This document shows, one piece after another, positions 50,086-60,092 of a DNA stretch of 64,000 nt. The DNA is from Streptomyces albofaciens JCM 4342 (GTDB taxonomy: Bacteria; Actinomycetota; Actinomycetes; Streptomycetales; Streptomycetaceae). The stretch spans positions 4,620,501 to 4,684,500 of the forward strand of contig NZ_PDCM01000001.1 of the NCBI RefSeq assembly GCF_008634025.1, written 5' to 3'. The notes beneath the pieces are model-generated. The model saw only the letters and a list, made by a program, of their open reading frames with translations, made no database searches and was not told the origin of the DNA. The position numbers were made by a program, and so were the translations under genes. The first letter of the stretch is position 1. Every line of letters begins with the position of its first letter.

Positions 50086-50817
50086 TCAGGTGCAGGCCTT
50101 CTGGATGGCGCTGATGCCGATGAACGCCTTCACGGCCTCCCGCTCCTTCGAACCTACGTGCTTGCCCTTCATGAAGCGCCAGAGGATCTCGGCTGTCTTC
50201 TTGGCGCCGTAGCTCTTGAACAGCTTGACCGCACGGGCCACCCGGACGCCCGAGCCGGCGGGGACGAAGGAGATCAGCACGCCCGCGACCGCCGCGGCGC
50301 AGCCGACGATGAACTTGGTCTTGTCCCACCAGCCGAAGGCGACCGCGGGGGCCTTCTCGCCGCTCTGGGCGCCCAGGTTCTGCAGGGTGGTGTAGCGGAC
50401 CTTCTCGTTGGCCAGGACGGGCAGCATGGCGGCCTGGGCCTCGGCGTCGCCGGGGTAGGCGGCCTCGGCGGTCTGCCGGGCGGTGGGGGAGGCAGGCAGC
50501 GCCGCGAGCCGCTCGCGCAGGCCGTGGGTGTCGATGGTGCGGGTGAGCGCGATGTCCAGTGCCTTGGCGAACTGGCTCTCGCTGATGCCCAGTTCGGCTA
50601 TGCCGTCGGCCAGGGTCTTGCCCTGCTCCAGCTCGCCGGCGGTGAAGCCGTCCTGGTCGGCGAGCTGCACGGCCGCGATGCGGTCGGTGGGCTGGTGCGG
50701 AGTGGTCTGAGCGGCCTGGGCGCCGGTGGCGGTGGCCAGGACGGCGCCGGCGGTGACGGAGGCGACGAGCATGGCGCCGCGGGTGAACAGCCCGCCTCTG
50801 GTGGCAGAGAACTTCAT
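50086..50817 (-). CDS. Secreted protein of unknown function
   Basis: 243 residues. Signal peptide about residues 1-36 (MKFSATRGGLFTRGAMLVAS, ending AQA). The mature part is helical (LADGIAELGISESQFAKALDIALTRTIDTHGLRERLAAL) with one hydrophobic segment near the C-terminus (TKFIVGCAAAVAGVLISFV) and a basic tail (KLFKSYGAKKTAEILWRFMKG). A signal peptide, helical body and late hydrophobic segment resemble the layout of some pore-forming or bacteriocin-like proteins. I cannot assign a family. It is cotranscribed with the small membrane protein downstream, which could be an immunity partner. Confidence 0.65.
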   Translation of the reverse strand: MKFSATRGGLFTRGAMLVASVTAGAVLATATGAQAAQTTPHQPTDRIAAVQLADQDGFTAGELEQGKTLADGIAELGISESQFAKALDIALTRTIDTHGLRERLAALPASPTARQTAEAAYPGDAEAQAAMLPVLANEKVRYTTLQNLGAQSGEKAPAVAFGWWDKTKFIVGCAAAVAGVLISFVPAGSGVRVARAVKLFKSYGAKKTAEILWRFMKGKHVGSKEREAVKAFIGISAIQKACT

Positions 50818-50973
50818 GTGCGGAAACCCCGTATCTGGACGTGATGGCGAGCGCATCTCCCGTTTTGGGGAGTGCGCCCGTTTGGTCCCGCAGATGACAC
50901 CACATCAAGATCATTTCGCTCCATGGCGCAGGCCGCAATCCCGGCCGTATGGGCTTTTTTCGCGGCAACTTTA

Positions 50974-50989
50974 GAAGGTCTAGGCCAAT
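50974..50989. promoter_or_regulatory. Weak dre-like (DasR) motif
   Basis: On the minus strand ATTGGCCTAGACCTTC matches 13 of 16 positions of the dre consensus. It lies 157 bases upstream of the secreted-protein gene (start 50817) and far from the RTX gene. Possible chance match. Confidence 0.3.
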
Positions 50990-51569
50990 GATCGAGGGCT
51001 TGACCTGATGAGGGAGCCGCAGCGCGCTCGCGGGCCTCGGCTGCTGCTGGTGAGGCCCGCGTTGCTCCACGCCGGCGCGCTCAGGGGCCACCCGTACCGC
51101 TGACCGGCTCGCACTGGCCACGACCGACCCTGCGCTGTGCACCCCGGCCAGCGCAGCGGTCTGGTCCGCGATCGAGCTGGCCGGCATCCCCCTCGGCCCG
51201 GCCACCGACGGCCGTTTTCGCCGACCAGTTCGAGGCAAGCGCTCGCCCCCCGTGCCCTGAGTCGGCGCCCCGGCCTACGAAAACTCGGCGGCTCCAGTCA
51301 TCTGCAACCGCCCGATCGGCGACTCGCCCATTCAGCGACTCGCCCATTCAGTGGCCCGCCCGCTCAGCGACCCTGCCTCGTGCGTCCGCCAGGCCCTGGA
51401 CGCGGCCCGTGATGCGTCGCACAAGAACGGCCGCGACCCGGCCACACCCCAGCCACCACCCAGCCCACCGATGTTCACGCTCGACGGCACAACGCCCCTC
51501 TCGGCCCCCTCGTCCAACCAAGTGACCGCGAGCACTACGGCACACGACGTCCCGAAGGGCCACTTCCGT
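50990..51569. other. Gene-free region with 16-bp repeats
   Basis: GCGACTCGCCCATTCA occurs at 51319-51334 and 51335-51350, with a degenerate third unit at 51351-51366. No frame in this interval has convincing coding character, although a plus-strand stretch near 51100-51230 reads weakly protein-like. It contains the RTX gene's promoter somewhere near the end. Confidence 0.45.
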
Positions 51570-52433
51570 ATGCGCACTTACAGCACCGTCGCTGCTACCG
51601 CCCCCCTCGCCCTCGCTCTCACCCTCGTACTCGGCTCAAGCGTCCTTACGGCGCCGACCGCCCATGCAGCCGAACGGGCCACTACGGCCACCGTCATCCA
51701 CGAGAACGGCAGCGAGCTCTCGTACAAGGCCGCCCCCGGCCAGCAGAACAACCTGATGGTCGACGAAGAGATCGAGCACCGCGGCGAGTTCGAGTCGTAC
51801 TACGTTTTGACCTTCCACGACCGGTACGACATCGCCATCGACGTGAGCGCGGCCACCGCGGACGAGTGCACGTACCCCACGCAGGGGGACCGCACCGCCG
51901 TACGCTGCGCGGTCAAGATCCCGGAGAACTCCGACGACTCCGACACCTACGCCATCGACCTCGGTGACCAGGACGACACCGTGACGCTCGAACCGGACAG
52001 CGGCGCATGGGCCCGGGTGCACGGTGGCAAGGGCAACGACGTGCTCAAGGGTTCCCCGGGGGCCATGCTGCACGGCGACGACGGTGACGACCGCATCGAC
52101 GGCGGCGGCGGGCCGTTCGGCTTCGGCTCGTACGGGGGGCCGGGGAACGACACCCTCACCCACTGCGGGCAGGACTGCTACGGCGGTGCCGGGAACGACT
52201 CCCTGACCGGTACGGACGAGGAGAACAACCTGCACGGCGACGACGGCAACGACGTCCTGCACGGCAAGGGCGGCGCCGACGTCCTCTACGGCGGCAGGGG
52301 CGACGACCGCCTGTACGGCGAGGCAGGCAACGACACGCTCTGGGGCAACAGCGGTGACGACGTCCTGTGGGGCGGCCCGGGCACCGACAAGCTGTCCGGG
52401 GGCCCCGGACGCAATGAGGTGCATCAGGACTGA
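51570..52433 (+). CDS. Secreted RTX-type calcium-binding repeat protein
   Basis: 287 residues. ATG 51570 is preferred because a signal peptide follows (residues 1-34, ending AHA); the frame is open upstream without support. The first half of the mature chain is a beta-rich unknown domain (ATVIHENGSELSYKAAPGQQ). The second half contains about eight nonapeptide repeats of GGxGxDxLx type (GGKGNDVLKG, GDDGDDRIDG, GGAGNDSLTG, GDDGNDVLHG, GGRGDDRLYG, GNSGDDVLWG) that fold as a calcium-filled beta roll. In Gram-negatives such proteins leave by type I secretion, but here a Sec signal is used. Role unknown; an adhesin or surface protein is possible. Confidence 0.9.
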   Translation: MRTYSTVAATAPLALALTLVLGSSVLTAPTAHAAERATTATVIHENGSELSYKAAPGQQNNLMVDEEIEHRGEFESYYVLTFHDRYDIAIDVSAATADECTYPTQGDRTAVRCAVKIPENSDDSDTYAIDLGDQDDTVTLEPDSGAWARVHGGKGNDVLKGSPGAMLHGDDGDDRIDGGGGPFGFGSYGGPGNDTLTHCGQDCYGGAGNDSLTGTDEENNLHGDDGNDVLHGKGGADVLYGGRGDDRLYGEAGNDTLWGNSGDDVLWGGPGTDKLSGGPGRNEVHQD

Positions 52434-52607
52434 GCGCCTGTCCCTGCCGGCCTATCCGCCGTTCCCGGCAGGCCGCGATGCCACCGGCTCATCCGCTCCC
52501 ACCCGCCCATCCACTGCCCTCGCTCATCCGGTCGGTCGGCTATGGGGCCGCCGTGCCGGATCGGGCGCTCGGTCTGACCGGGACCCGGGACCGCCCTCGC
52601 CCCTCGT

Positions 52608-54087
<1,480 letters not shown>

Positions 54088-54099
54088 CCGGGCTTCGCC

Positions 54100-54345
54100 C
54101 GTCGACCGTGGGTTGACGATCGGTGCTTGACGGCCGACGGTTGACGACCCGCGGTCGACCACCGGTGGTCGACGAGTGCCGGTGGACGACGGCTGCCGGT
54201 GGACGACGACTGCCGGGTCGACCGCCGGTCGACGATTGATGGCCGATGGCCGATGGCCAGCGACCGATGACCGGCGACCGATGACCGGCGACCGGCCATC
54301 GCTGATCGCTGATCGCTGACCGCCGCCGGCCTTCGAGCTGGAGCC
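54100..54345. repeat. Mosaic of short tandem repeats and a 20-bp palindrome
   Basis: The 361-base gap between argG and the convergent PhzF-like gene is filled by repeated TTGACGRYC steps, GGTGGACGACGRCTGCC twice, GATGGCC three times, GACCGATGACCGGC twice and GCTGATC three times. GTCGACCACCGGTGGTCGAC (54154-54173) is a perfect 20-bp palindrome that could terminate both genes. Confidence 0.8.
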
Positions 54346-54448
54346 GGTCGACGGGCGCTCGTGGCCCTGAAGGGGTCTCTTAGGAGACGATGCGGCCTCC
54401 ACGGCGATCTGCTCTGCGACCTCGTGGGGCGCACCTGGCGGCGGCGCC

Positions 54449-55171
54449 TCAGTCCCGGCCGTAGGCCTGTTCCACCGCGGCGGTCACCTCCTCGGCGGGC
54501 GTGCGCACCGCGCACCGGCCGCCGAGTTCGACCAGACCGTCACCGGCGGGCGAGGTACGTATGACCGAGCCCCGGCCGTGCAGGACGCGCAGCGGGCGCC
54601 CGTGCTGGAGGGTGAGCAGCATCGACGCGCTGCCGCAGGCCTCGTCCTCGCCCTTGCCGATCCGCGGGGCCCACAGCCGTGCGCGGACCTCACCGGCGTC
54701 CTCGTCCGTCCAGGCCCAGACCTGAGTGAAATCCTCCCCGTCCGGCAGCTCGGTCAGCGCGTCGATCTCCGCGGCGGACGCCATCCGCAGATGGCGCCAC
54801 GGCTTGGACCAGGCGGCGGGCGCGGTCAGCCAGCAGATTCCTTCCGCGTCGCGCCGGCAGGTCACCGGCCCGGCCTCCGGGACGATTTCCTCGACCGTGT
54901 GCCCCAGTTGGTGGAGGGCTTCGAGGGTGCCGAGTACGGGGTGGCCGCCGAACCGGATCGGCAACCCGTACGAGCCGTGGATGGCGATCGAAGTATGCCG
55001 TGCGGGCGGGGAGCGGACGAAGGCGACCGCGGGGATGCCGAGCCGGTCGGCCAGCTCCTGCCGCCGGTCCTGGGGGAGTCCGCCGCCGGTGGGTTCGATC
55101 ACCACGAGCACGGGATTCCCGAACTCCCCGTCGTCGTCGACAAAAGCGTGTGCCAGCAAGCAATTCACCAT
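54449..55171 (-). CDS. PhzF-like protein without the catalytic Glu
   Basis: 240 residues. Family landmarks: DDDGEFGNPVLVV at the start, RFGGHPVLGTLEALHQLG (usual substrate-site block) and EDEACGSASMLLTL in the second lobe. The position where PhzF enzymes have S-E-T-A-F reads GIPAVAFVRS, so the proton-shuttling Glu is missing. The protein is 40-60 residues shorter than typical. GAGGAGG precedes ATG 55171. It may be a catalytically inactive relative. Its divergent partner is a membrane-tethered nuclease gene. Function unknown. Confidence 0.82.
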   Translation of the reverse strand: MVNCLLAHAFVDDDGEFGNPVLVVIEPTGGGLPQDRRQELADRLGIPAVAFVRSPPARHTSIAIHGSYGLPIRFGGHPVLGTLEALHQLGHTVEEIVPEAGPVTCRRDAEGICWLTAPAAWSKPWRHLRMASAAEIDALTELPDGEDFTQVWAWTDEDAGEVRARLWAPRIGKGEDEACGSASMLLTLQHGRPLRVLHGRGSVIRTSPAGDGLVELGGRCAVRTPAEEVTAAVEQAYGRD

Positions 55172-55377
55172 GGCCGCCTCCTCGTGTGCGTGTCTCTTCC
55201 GCGATGGGTTGTGCGTCCGGGTGATCATGCCGCATCGCCGGTTCATCAACGTCGGGCGGCATAGGGACAGCGGCCTGGGGAGAGGCATTCCGTCGGAGGG
55301 ATGTTCCGCTGGATGGATATTCCGCCGTGCGAAGGGGAGAGAAGCGGCAGCGCGGGCTTCAGGAAGGGGCCGGGACG

Positions 55378-55968
55378 GTGACGCTGGTGCTGTTGGCTGT
55401 GGCTGTGGCTGTGGCTGTGGCTGTGGCGGTGGCGGCGGTGGTTGTCGTGGGTCTGGTGCGTGCGGGGCGGCGTGAGGCACGTGCCGAGCGGGCGCGCCGA
55501 GAGGAGGAGGAACGCCGGCAGGCGCGCCGGTCGCTGGCGGCGGTGTGGAAGATGAACGGCCGGCAGTTCGAGGAGTGTGTGGCGGAGCTGTGCCGCAGGG
55601 ACGGCTGTACGCAGGTGCGGCGGGTCGGCGGCGCCGGTGACCTGGGCGCGGATGTCCTCGGCCGCTTACCCGACGGCAGAAAGCTCGTCATCCAGTGCAA
55701 GCGTTACGCCAAGCACCGCTCGGTCGGCAGCCGCGACTTACAGACCTTCAACGGCACCGCCCGCGACGAACACGGTGCCGACATCCCCGTCTTCGTCGCC
55801 TCCTGCGTCTTCACCCGACAAGCACGCGCCTTCGCAGCCAAACACCGCCTGGTGCTCATCGACGTCAACCTGCTCGGCTTCTGGAACGGCGGTACGCCAC
55901 TGACCGCCTTCTTGGACCTCGACATCGGCCGGTCAGGCAACCACCGCAAAATCGCCCCCGACGACTGA
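55378..55968 (+). CDS. Membrane-tethered Mrr-like restriction endonuclease
   Basis: 196 residues. One N-terminal transmembrane segment, VTLVLLAVAVAVAVAVAVAA, partly coded by hexanucleotide repeats (TGGCTG). A charged helix (REARAERARREEEERRQARR) leads to the PD-(D/E)xK nuclease of the Mrr_cat/DUF2034 type: NGRQFEECVAELCRRDG, then GGAGDLGADVLG with the catalytic Asp and KLVIQCKRYAKH with Gln-x-Lys. GTG 55378 with AAGGGG upstream is preferred to GTG 55327. Membrane-anchored Mrr-like nucleases are common in Streptomyces. A role against foreign (methylated) DNA is inferred. Confidence 0.85.
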   Translation: MTLVLLAVAVAVAVAVAVAAVVVVGLVRAGRREARAERARREEEERRQARRSLAAVWKMNGRQFEECVAELCRRDGCTQVRRVGGAGDLGADVLGRLPDGRKLVIQCKRYAKHRSVGSRDLQTFNGTARDEHGADIPVFVASCVFTRQARAFAAKHRLVLIDVNLLGFWNGGTPLTAFLDLDIGRSGNHRKIAPDD

Positions 55969-56203
55969 GCGCATCCGGCAAGGCGAACTGCTGCTCGACG
56001 GCCGTCGCGCCATCGTCGCTGTCACTGCCGTCCGGCGGTATTCCGACAGGAGTTCCAAGGGAACGGCGGACGGCTTTCCGGGTCGGCGATACTTCCCATC
56101 GCTTTGGTGAATCCGGTGGTCCGCTTCTCCGGAACTGCGGCATCGTCGTCTTCGGCGCCCCTGTTCACGGGCGCATTCGGGCGTGGTCGAAAGGGGTGGA
56201 TGG

Positions 56204-56815
56204 ATGCGAATGGGTGAGCGGGAGACGTGGACGACGGAAGAGTTCGGCACCTCGCACGAAGGTGCGGTCGGTGTGCTCCTGGCCGACGGGACTGTGCCGG
56301 GGCCGGTTTTCTTCGATTCCGGGTCCGGTGCCGGCGGGCCGAGCGTTTCGCAGTGGAGCGTCTATGACGGCTGCTTCGCGTACGTACCGCGGGCAGCTGC
56401 TCTCCGCGCGGTGTGTTCCTGCGGCTGGACGGGCGAAAAGCATGAGCTGGACTGGGGCGATATCGGCGAACAGAAGCTGGCCGAGGCGGGCGCGGGCGCG
56501 GCAAACACCTGCATGCAGGACTGGGATGAGCACACCGAGGAGGTGGAAAGGTCCGCCGTTCCGCTGCCGGAGCCGTTCACCGCTTTGCTGTCCCAACTGG
56601 GGGAGGAGGTCGAGAAGCTGGGAAAAACCTCGCCGCTGGCGGCTCTGCGGGCAGCCCGCCTGCTGGAGGTGACGGCGGTACAGGCCGGTTACTGGCCCGC
56701 CCACGACGCCAGGCGGGACACGAGCCCCGAGAAGGCCGCCGCTGCACTGGGGCTGAACGAGGACGCGGCGCGGAAGCTGATGGCCCGCTTCGGCCGCTGG
56801 AATCCGTACGGCTGA
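56204..56815 (+). CDS. Hypothetical protein with Cys motif, 203 residues
   Basis: No family recognised. ATG 56204 follows AAGGGG. Soluble, acidic. A first part of about 100 residues contains DGCFAYVPRAAALRAVCSCGWTGEKHELDWG, where CSCGW followed by H could form part of a metal site. Residues 120-203 are helical (FTALLSQLGEEVEKLGKTSPLAALRAARLLE), and the end ALGLNEDAARKLMARFGRW resembles a small helix-turn-helix. The last codons (RWNPYG) are the first unit of a downstream repeat array. Confidence 0.7.
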   Translation: MRMGERETWTTEEFGTSHEGAVGVLLADGTVPGPVFFDSGSGAGGPSVSQWSVYDGCFAYVPRAAALRAVCSCGWTGEKHELDWGDIGEQKLAEAGAGAANTCMQDWDEHTEEVERSAVPLPEPFTALLSQLGEEVEKLGKTSPLAALRAARLLEVTAVQAGYWPAHDARRDTSPEKAAAALGLNEDAARKLMARFGRWNPYG

Positions 56816-56903
56816 GGCCCTGGAATCCGTACCGCCGGTCCTGGAATCCGTACCGCCGGCTCTAGAACCCGTACGTCGGACCTGGAACCCGTACCGCTGA
56901 GAC
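56798..56903. repeat. 20-23-bp tandem array starting in the 3' end of a gene
   Basis: Units begin TGGAATCCGTAC at 56798, 56821, 56842, 56863 (TAGAACCC variant) and 56883. The first is the coding end (Trp-Asn-Pro-Tyr) of the gene at 56204-56815. The others lie past the stop. 56904-57092 contains no gene apart from three short CACCTGCCTACTCGGCTG-like repeats near 57020. Confidence 0.85.
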
Positions 56904-57092
56904 CGCGGCATTGCAGGCAGGGAACGGTGTTCAGTGGAGCGCCGACACCGATGACGGCTTTGAACGGCTGATCACGTTCGCCGACCGGGAGCTGCGTGCC
57001 ATGTGAGCATGCCGTTGCCTACTCGGCTGCACCTGCCTACTCGGCTGCACCTGCCTGCTCGCCTGCATTTGCCCACTCAGCTGCCCCACCGC

Positions 57093-57821
57093 CTACTCGG
57101 CCTCGCCGTCGGCGCCGTATCCCCGGAGCAGGCCGCCGAGAATGTCGGTGAGCCGAGGGGCGACGTCGACGACGGCGTGGGCGAGGTCCGGGTCCGACTC
57201 GTAGAGGCGTCGGAGTTCGGTGCCCGGGGCGGCCATTTGCCACAGTGCTCCGGCCATCGACGTAGCCGTGGCGACGACATTGCCGGCCTGGGCCGGGCTC
57301 AGCTTCGCCACCCGGTGCAGCGCCTCGCCCACGGCCGCGACTTCGGCGATCGCGGTCAGCTTGAAGGACCGTACGCTCTCCAGCGAGACGTTGCGCTCCA
57401 GATTCATCGGCGTGTGGGCGAGCAGGTCGCAGAACAGGGGCCGCGCCACCAGTGACTCGGCCAGCAGGGCGGCGACCGCGTGCGGGCGCGGCTCGCGGCC
57501 CGCGCCGCTCGCGGGCTGTGTGGTGCTCGCGGGGCCCTCGCCGTCCATGCCGGACGCCGCGTCGGCGAGCCGCTCGCGTACCGCCTGCGACCACTCCACC
57601 CACCCAGCGGCGGCCAGACGCAGAAAGATCTCTTCCCGGGTCTCGAAGTAGCGCAGCATCGCGGATTTGTGCATGCCGACCTCGGCGGCGATGTCGGTCA
57701 AGGTCACCGACCGGATGCCGTTCGCCGTGGCCAGACGGGTCGCCGCGGCGAGGATCGAGGCCTCGCGGGCGCGCTTGGCCTCGGGGCTCCGGGCTCGCGT
57801 GGACTGACTGCGGCTGACCAT
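57093..57821 (-). CDS. TetR-family repressor of adjacent SDR
   Basis: 242 residues. DNA-binding helices: ILAAATRLATANGIRSVTLTDIAAEVGMHKSAMLRYFETREEIFLRLA. The ligand domain continues to GALWQMAAPGTELRRLYES. A Gly/Ser/Pro-rich loop (GEGPASTTQPASGAGREP) interrupts the first ligand helices and may be a low-complexity insertion. ATG 57821 is divergent from an SDR gene 80 bases away. Two 19-bp operators fill the gap. It represses itself and the SDR by inference. The ligand is unknown. Confidence 0.92.
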   Translation of the reverse strand: MVSRSQSTRARSPEAKRAREASILAAATRLATANGIRSVTLTDIAAEVGMHKSAMLRYFETREEIFLRLAAAGWVEWSQAVRERLADAASGMDGEGPASTTQPASGAGREPRPHAVAALLAESLVARPLFCDLLAHTPMNLERNVSLESVRSFKLTAIAEVAAVGEALHRVAKLSPAQAGNVVATATSMAGALWQMAAPGTELRRLYESDPDLAHAVVDVAPRLTDILGGLLRGYGADGEAE

Positions 57822-57843
57822 ACGGACACCTTAGCGCGACCGG

Positions 57844-57884
57844 GTTGCGCTATTAACGCAACGAGGTTGCGCTATTAAGGCAAC
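57844..57884. promoter_or_regulatory. Twin TetR operators
   Basis: GTTGCG-CTATTAA-CGCAAC at 57844-57862 and GTTGCG-CTATTAA-GGCAAC at 57866-57884, 22 bp apart. Even the central seven bases are identical. Located between the divergent TetR and SDR genes. Spacing of two helical turns suggests binding of two dimers on one face. Confidence 0.85.
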
Positions 57885-57901
57885 CGTGTTTTGCTATCGG
57901 C

Positions 57902-58783
57902 ATGACAACCCAGACGTGGTTCATCACCGGTTCGTCCCGCGGCTTCGGCCGCTCCCTCGCGGTCGCCGCCCTGGAGGCGGGCGACCAGGTCGTCGCCACC
58001 GCTCGCAGGCCGGAACAGCTCGCCGATCTGGTCGAGCGGTTCGGCGACACGGTCCTTCCGGTCGCCCTCGACGTGACCGACGCCGCGGCGGCCGCGGCCG
58101 CACTCGACGCCGCCCGCGACCGCTTCGGCCGCATCGATGTGATCGTCAACAACGCGGGCTACGCGAACGTCGCCCCGGTCGAGACGGCTCCGGAGGGCGA
58201 CTTCCGCCGCCAGTTCGAAACGAACTTCTGGGGCGTATACAACGTCTCCAAGGCGGCGCTGCCCTTGTTGAAAGCGCAGGGCGGCGGCATCGTCGTCCAG
58301 TTCTCCTCCGTCGGCGGCCGGGTGGGCGGCAGCGCCGGCCTGGGCTCCTACCAGGCGGCGAAGTTCGCCATCGACGGCCTCACCCGCGTACTGGCCACCG
58401 AGACCGCGCCGTTCGGCATCCGTTACCTGGTCGTCGAGCCCAGTGGGTTCGCCACCGACTGGGCCGGCGCGTCCATGGAAATCCAGGACATCCCGCCGGA
58501 GTACGAGGCGACCGTCGGCGCCTTCAACGACCGGGTCCGCGTCAGCCGCACCGCCGGCGACCCGGACCGCGCCGCCGGAATCCTCGTACGCGTGGTCAAA
58601 CGCGACCGCCTCCCCACCCACCTGCTCCTGGGTGAGACCGCGGCCCGTATGGCGCTCGACTACTCACGGCGGCAGATCGCCGAGGCGGAAGCGTGGCAGG
58701 CCGTTTCCGTCTCCGCCGACTTCGGTGCGGAGTACCCCGTCGAGCTTCCGGTGGATGGTGAGGTTCGGGAGGGCGTCGCGTAG
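57902..58783 (+). CDS. Short-chain dehydrogenase/reductase
   Basis: 293 residues, classical SDR with all motifs: WFITGSSRGFGRSLAVAALEAG (cofactor loop), DVIVNNAGYANV, QFSSVGGRVGG (Ser) and SYQAAKFAIDGL (Tyr/Lys). AARRPEQ after the second strand suggests NADP preference. ATG 57902 lies 18 bases after the TetR operators, so control by that repressor is direct. Substrate unknown; similar TetR-SDR pairs respond to xenobiotics. The last codons (GVA and TAG) are copied downstream in a repeat array. Confidence 0.95.
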   Translation: MTTQTWFITGSSRGFGRSLAVAALEAGDQVVATARRPEQLADLVERFGDTVLPVALDVTDAAAAAAALDAARDRFGRIDVIVNNAGYANVAPVETAPEGDFRRQFETNFWGVYNVSKAALPLLKAQGGGIVVQFSSVGGRVGGSAGLGSYQAAKFAIDGLTRVLATETAPFGIRYLVVEPSGFATDWAGASMEIQDIPPEYEATVGAFNDRVRVSRTAGDPDRAAGILVRVVKRDRLPTHLLLGETAARMALDYSRRQIAEAEAWQAVSVSADFGAEYPVELPVDGEVREGVA

Positions 58784-58900
58784 GCCGGTGGATGGCGGGC
58801 TTCGGGCGCGCGTCACGTAGGCCGGTGGATGTCGGGCGTCGCGTAGGCCGCTGGGCGTCGCGTTGACCGGCAGGCGTCGCGTCGGTCGGCAGGTCACGTC
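58748..58900. repeat. Degenerate tandem array copying the SDR gene end
   Basis: Units start at 58748 (coding end), 58784, 58821 and 58847, based on GCCGGTGGATG and ending GGCGTCGCGTAG. The stop codon TAG is repeated twice. Lengths 36, 37, 26 and 19 show internal loss. 58901-59045 is gene-free. Confidence 0.8.
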
Positions 58901-59045
58901 CGGGAGCGGTCGGCCGAGCCGAAAGCGGCGAGGGTGGCCGTATCCCTCCCCCTGTCCGGGCGCACGCCGACCGCGCACGCCGACCCCGCACGGCATCCGC
59001 GACAATGGCGTGCCCAACGGATCACCGGAGCCGGGAGGAGCGGGT

Positions 59046-59444
59046 ATGCGCGCAGCGGTGGAATGGGTGGACGCGCGCGAGAGGTTGCCGAGGGACGGGA
59101 TGCCGGTGGCGGCGGCGATCACGGGGCGCTACCCGCCGGACAGCGACGCGGAATCCGGTTCGGCAGCGGCAGCGGGGGAGGAGTTCTGGCTGGTCATGCC
59201 CATGTACTTCACCACGCGCCACATCGGCGAGGATGGTGCGGAGCACCGTGACTGCTTCGTCGATTCCGACCGTGTCGTTCGCCTGCCCTACGGGCGTGGC
59301 CGTCCCTGCGCCGAGCCCGTCACCCACTGGGCGGAACTTCCCGCCCTCCCCGGCATGACCGTGCATCACGTGCTGGGGGACGGCGTGGAGGCTGCTCTTC
59401 AGGGCGCCTGGGCCCAGGAAGGAAGAACGGCGGAGGGGGCTTGA
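59046..59444 (+). CDS. DUF551-like small protein
   Basis: 132 residues. It starts VEWVDARERLPRDGMPVAA and ends with VTHWAELPALPGM, the W-x-x-V/A...LP and T-H-W-x-x-LP frame of the DUF551 family, known from phages and bacteria with no defined function. In between is EEFWLVMPMYFTTRHIGEDG. ATG 59046 has GGAGGAG upstream. Isolated gene; no operon context. Confidence 0.65.
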   Translation: MRAAVEWVDARERLPRDGMPVAAAITGRYPPDSDAESGSAAAAGEEFWLVMPMYFTTRHIGEDGAEHRDCFVDSDRVVRLPYGRGRPCAEPVTHWAELPALPGMTVHHVLGDGVEAALQGAWAQEGRTAEGA

Positions 59445-59594
59445 GGACAGACCAACCGCTTTCGGCGTATGGCGTGGGCTCTCGCCTCCGTGCGATGATT
59501 GAATGATCAATGATTGCGTCTCCGGTGAGACCGGCCGCCGACTCGGGGCCGCGCCTCGGAAGGACCTGACAGCCGCGCGTCGTAAGGACCTCAC

Positions 59595-60059
59595 ATGAGT
59601 GTTGCCCTCGTGCGGAACCCGGGTGACGGGCCGGATTTCCGCTACTACAAGAGCGTGATCGAGCAGGTCGTGACCAGCGCCGAGACGTATGGAGCGGTCA
59701 CCGTCATGCGCCTCACCGTGGGGCGCGGGGACGCGCCGCCCCTGCACAGCCACAGCCGGGAGGACGAGAGCTGGGTGATCCTGTCCGGCCGCGTCCGCTT
59801 CTGGACCGGCTCGGCCTCGCTCGCCGAGTGCGATGTGCGTGACGCCGAGCCGGGCGCCTACGTCTACGGGCCCAGGCTGGTTCCCCACACGTTCCAGGCC
59901 ATCACGCCGACCGCCGAGGTCCTCGTCATCAACAACCCCGGCGCCGTTGAGGGTTACTTCCACTCGATCGGCCCCGCCGACGCGCGCAGCGACGCGGAGC
60001 ACGTCGACATTCTGGGGCAGTACGGAGTGGTGCTTCTCGACGCCGCGCCTCCCGCGTAG
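59595..60059 (+). CDS. Cupin-domain protein
   Basis: 154 residues, single cupin barrel. Motif 1: PPLHSHSREDESWVILSGRVRFWTG, with His, His, Glu metal ligands. Motif 2: GAYVYGPRLVPHTFQAIT with the last His. Metal-dependent small-molecule oxygenase, isomerase or binding functions are possible. AAGGA lies before ATG 59595, and the stretch GTAAGGACCTCAC repeats an upstream GGAAGGACCTGAC. A 19-bp tandem array follows the gene. Confidence 0.9.
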   Translation: MSVALVRNPGDGPDFRYYKSVIEQVVTSAETYGAVTVMRLTVGRGDAPPLHSHSREDESWVILSGRVRFWTGSASLAECDVRDAEPGAYVYGPRLVPHTFQAITPTAEVLVINNPGAVEGYFHSIGPADARSDAEHVDILGQYGVVLLDAAPPA

Positions 60060-60092
60060 AGGCGGCGGGTGTACGGGCGCACGCCGCGGGCT

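Noticed and set aside
51081..51412. Overlapping ORFs on both strands before the RTX gene
   Set aside because: They are produced by the 16-bp repeats and GC bias; neither has a plausible start or protein-like sequence.
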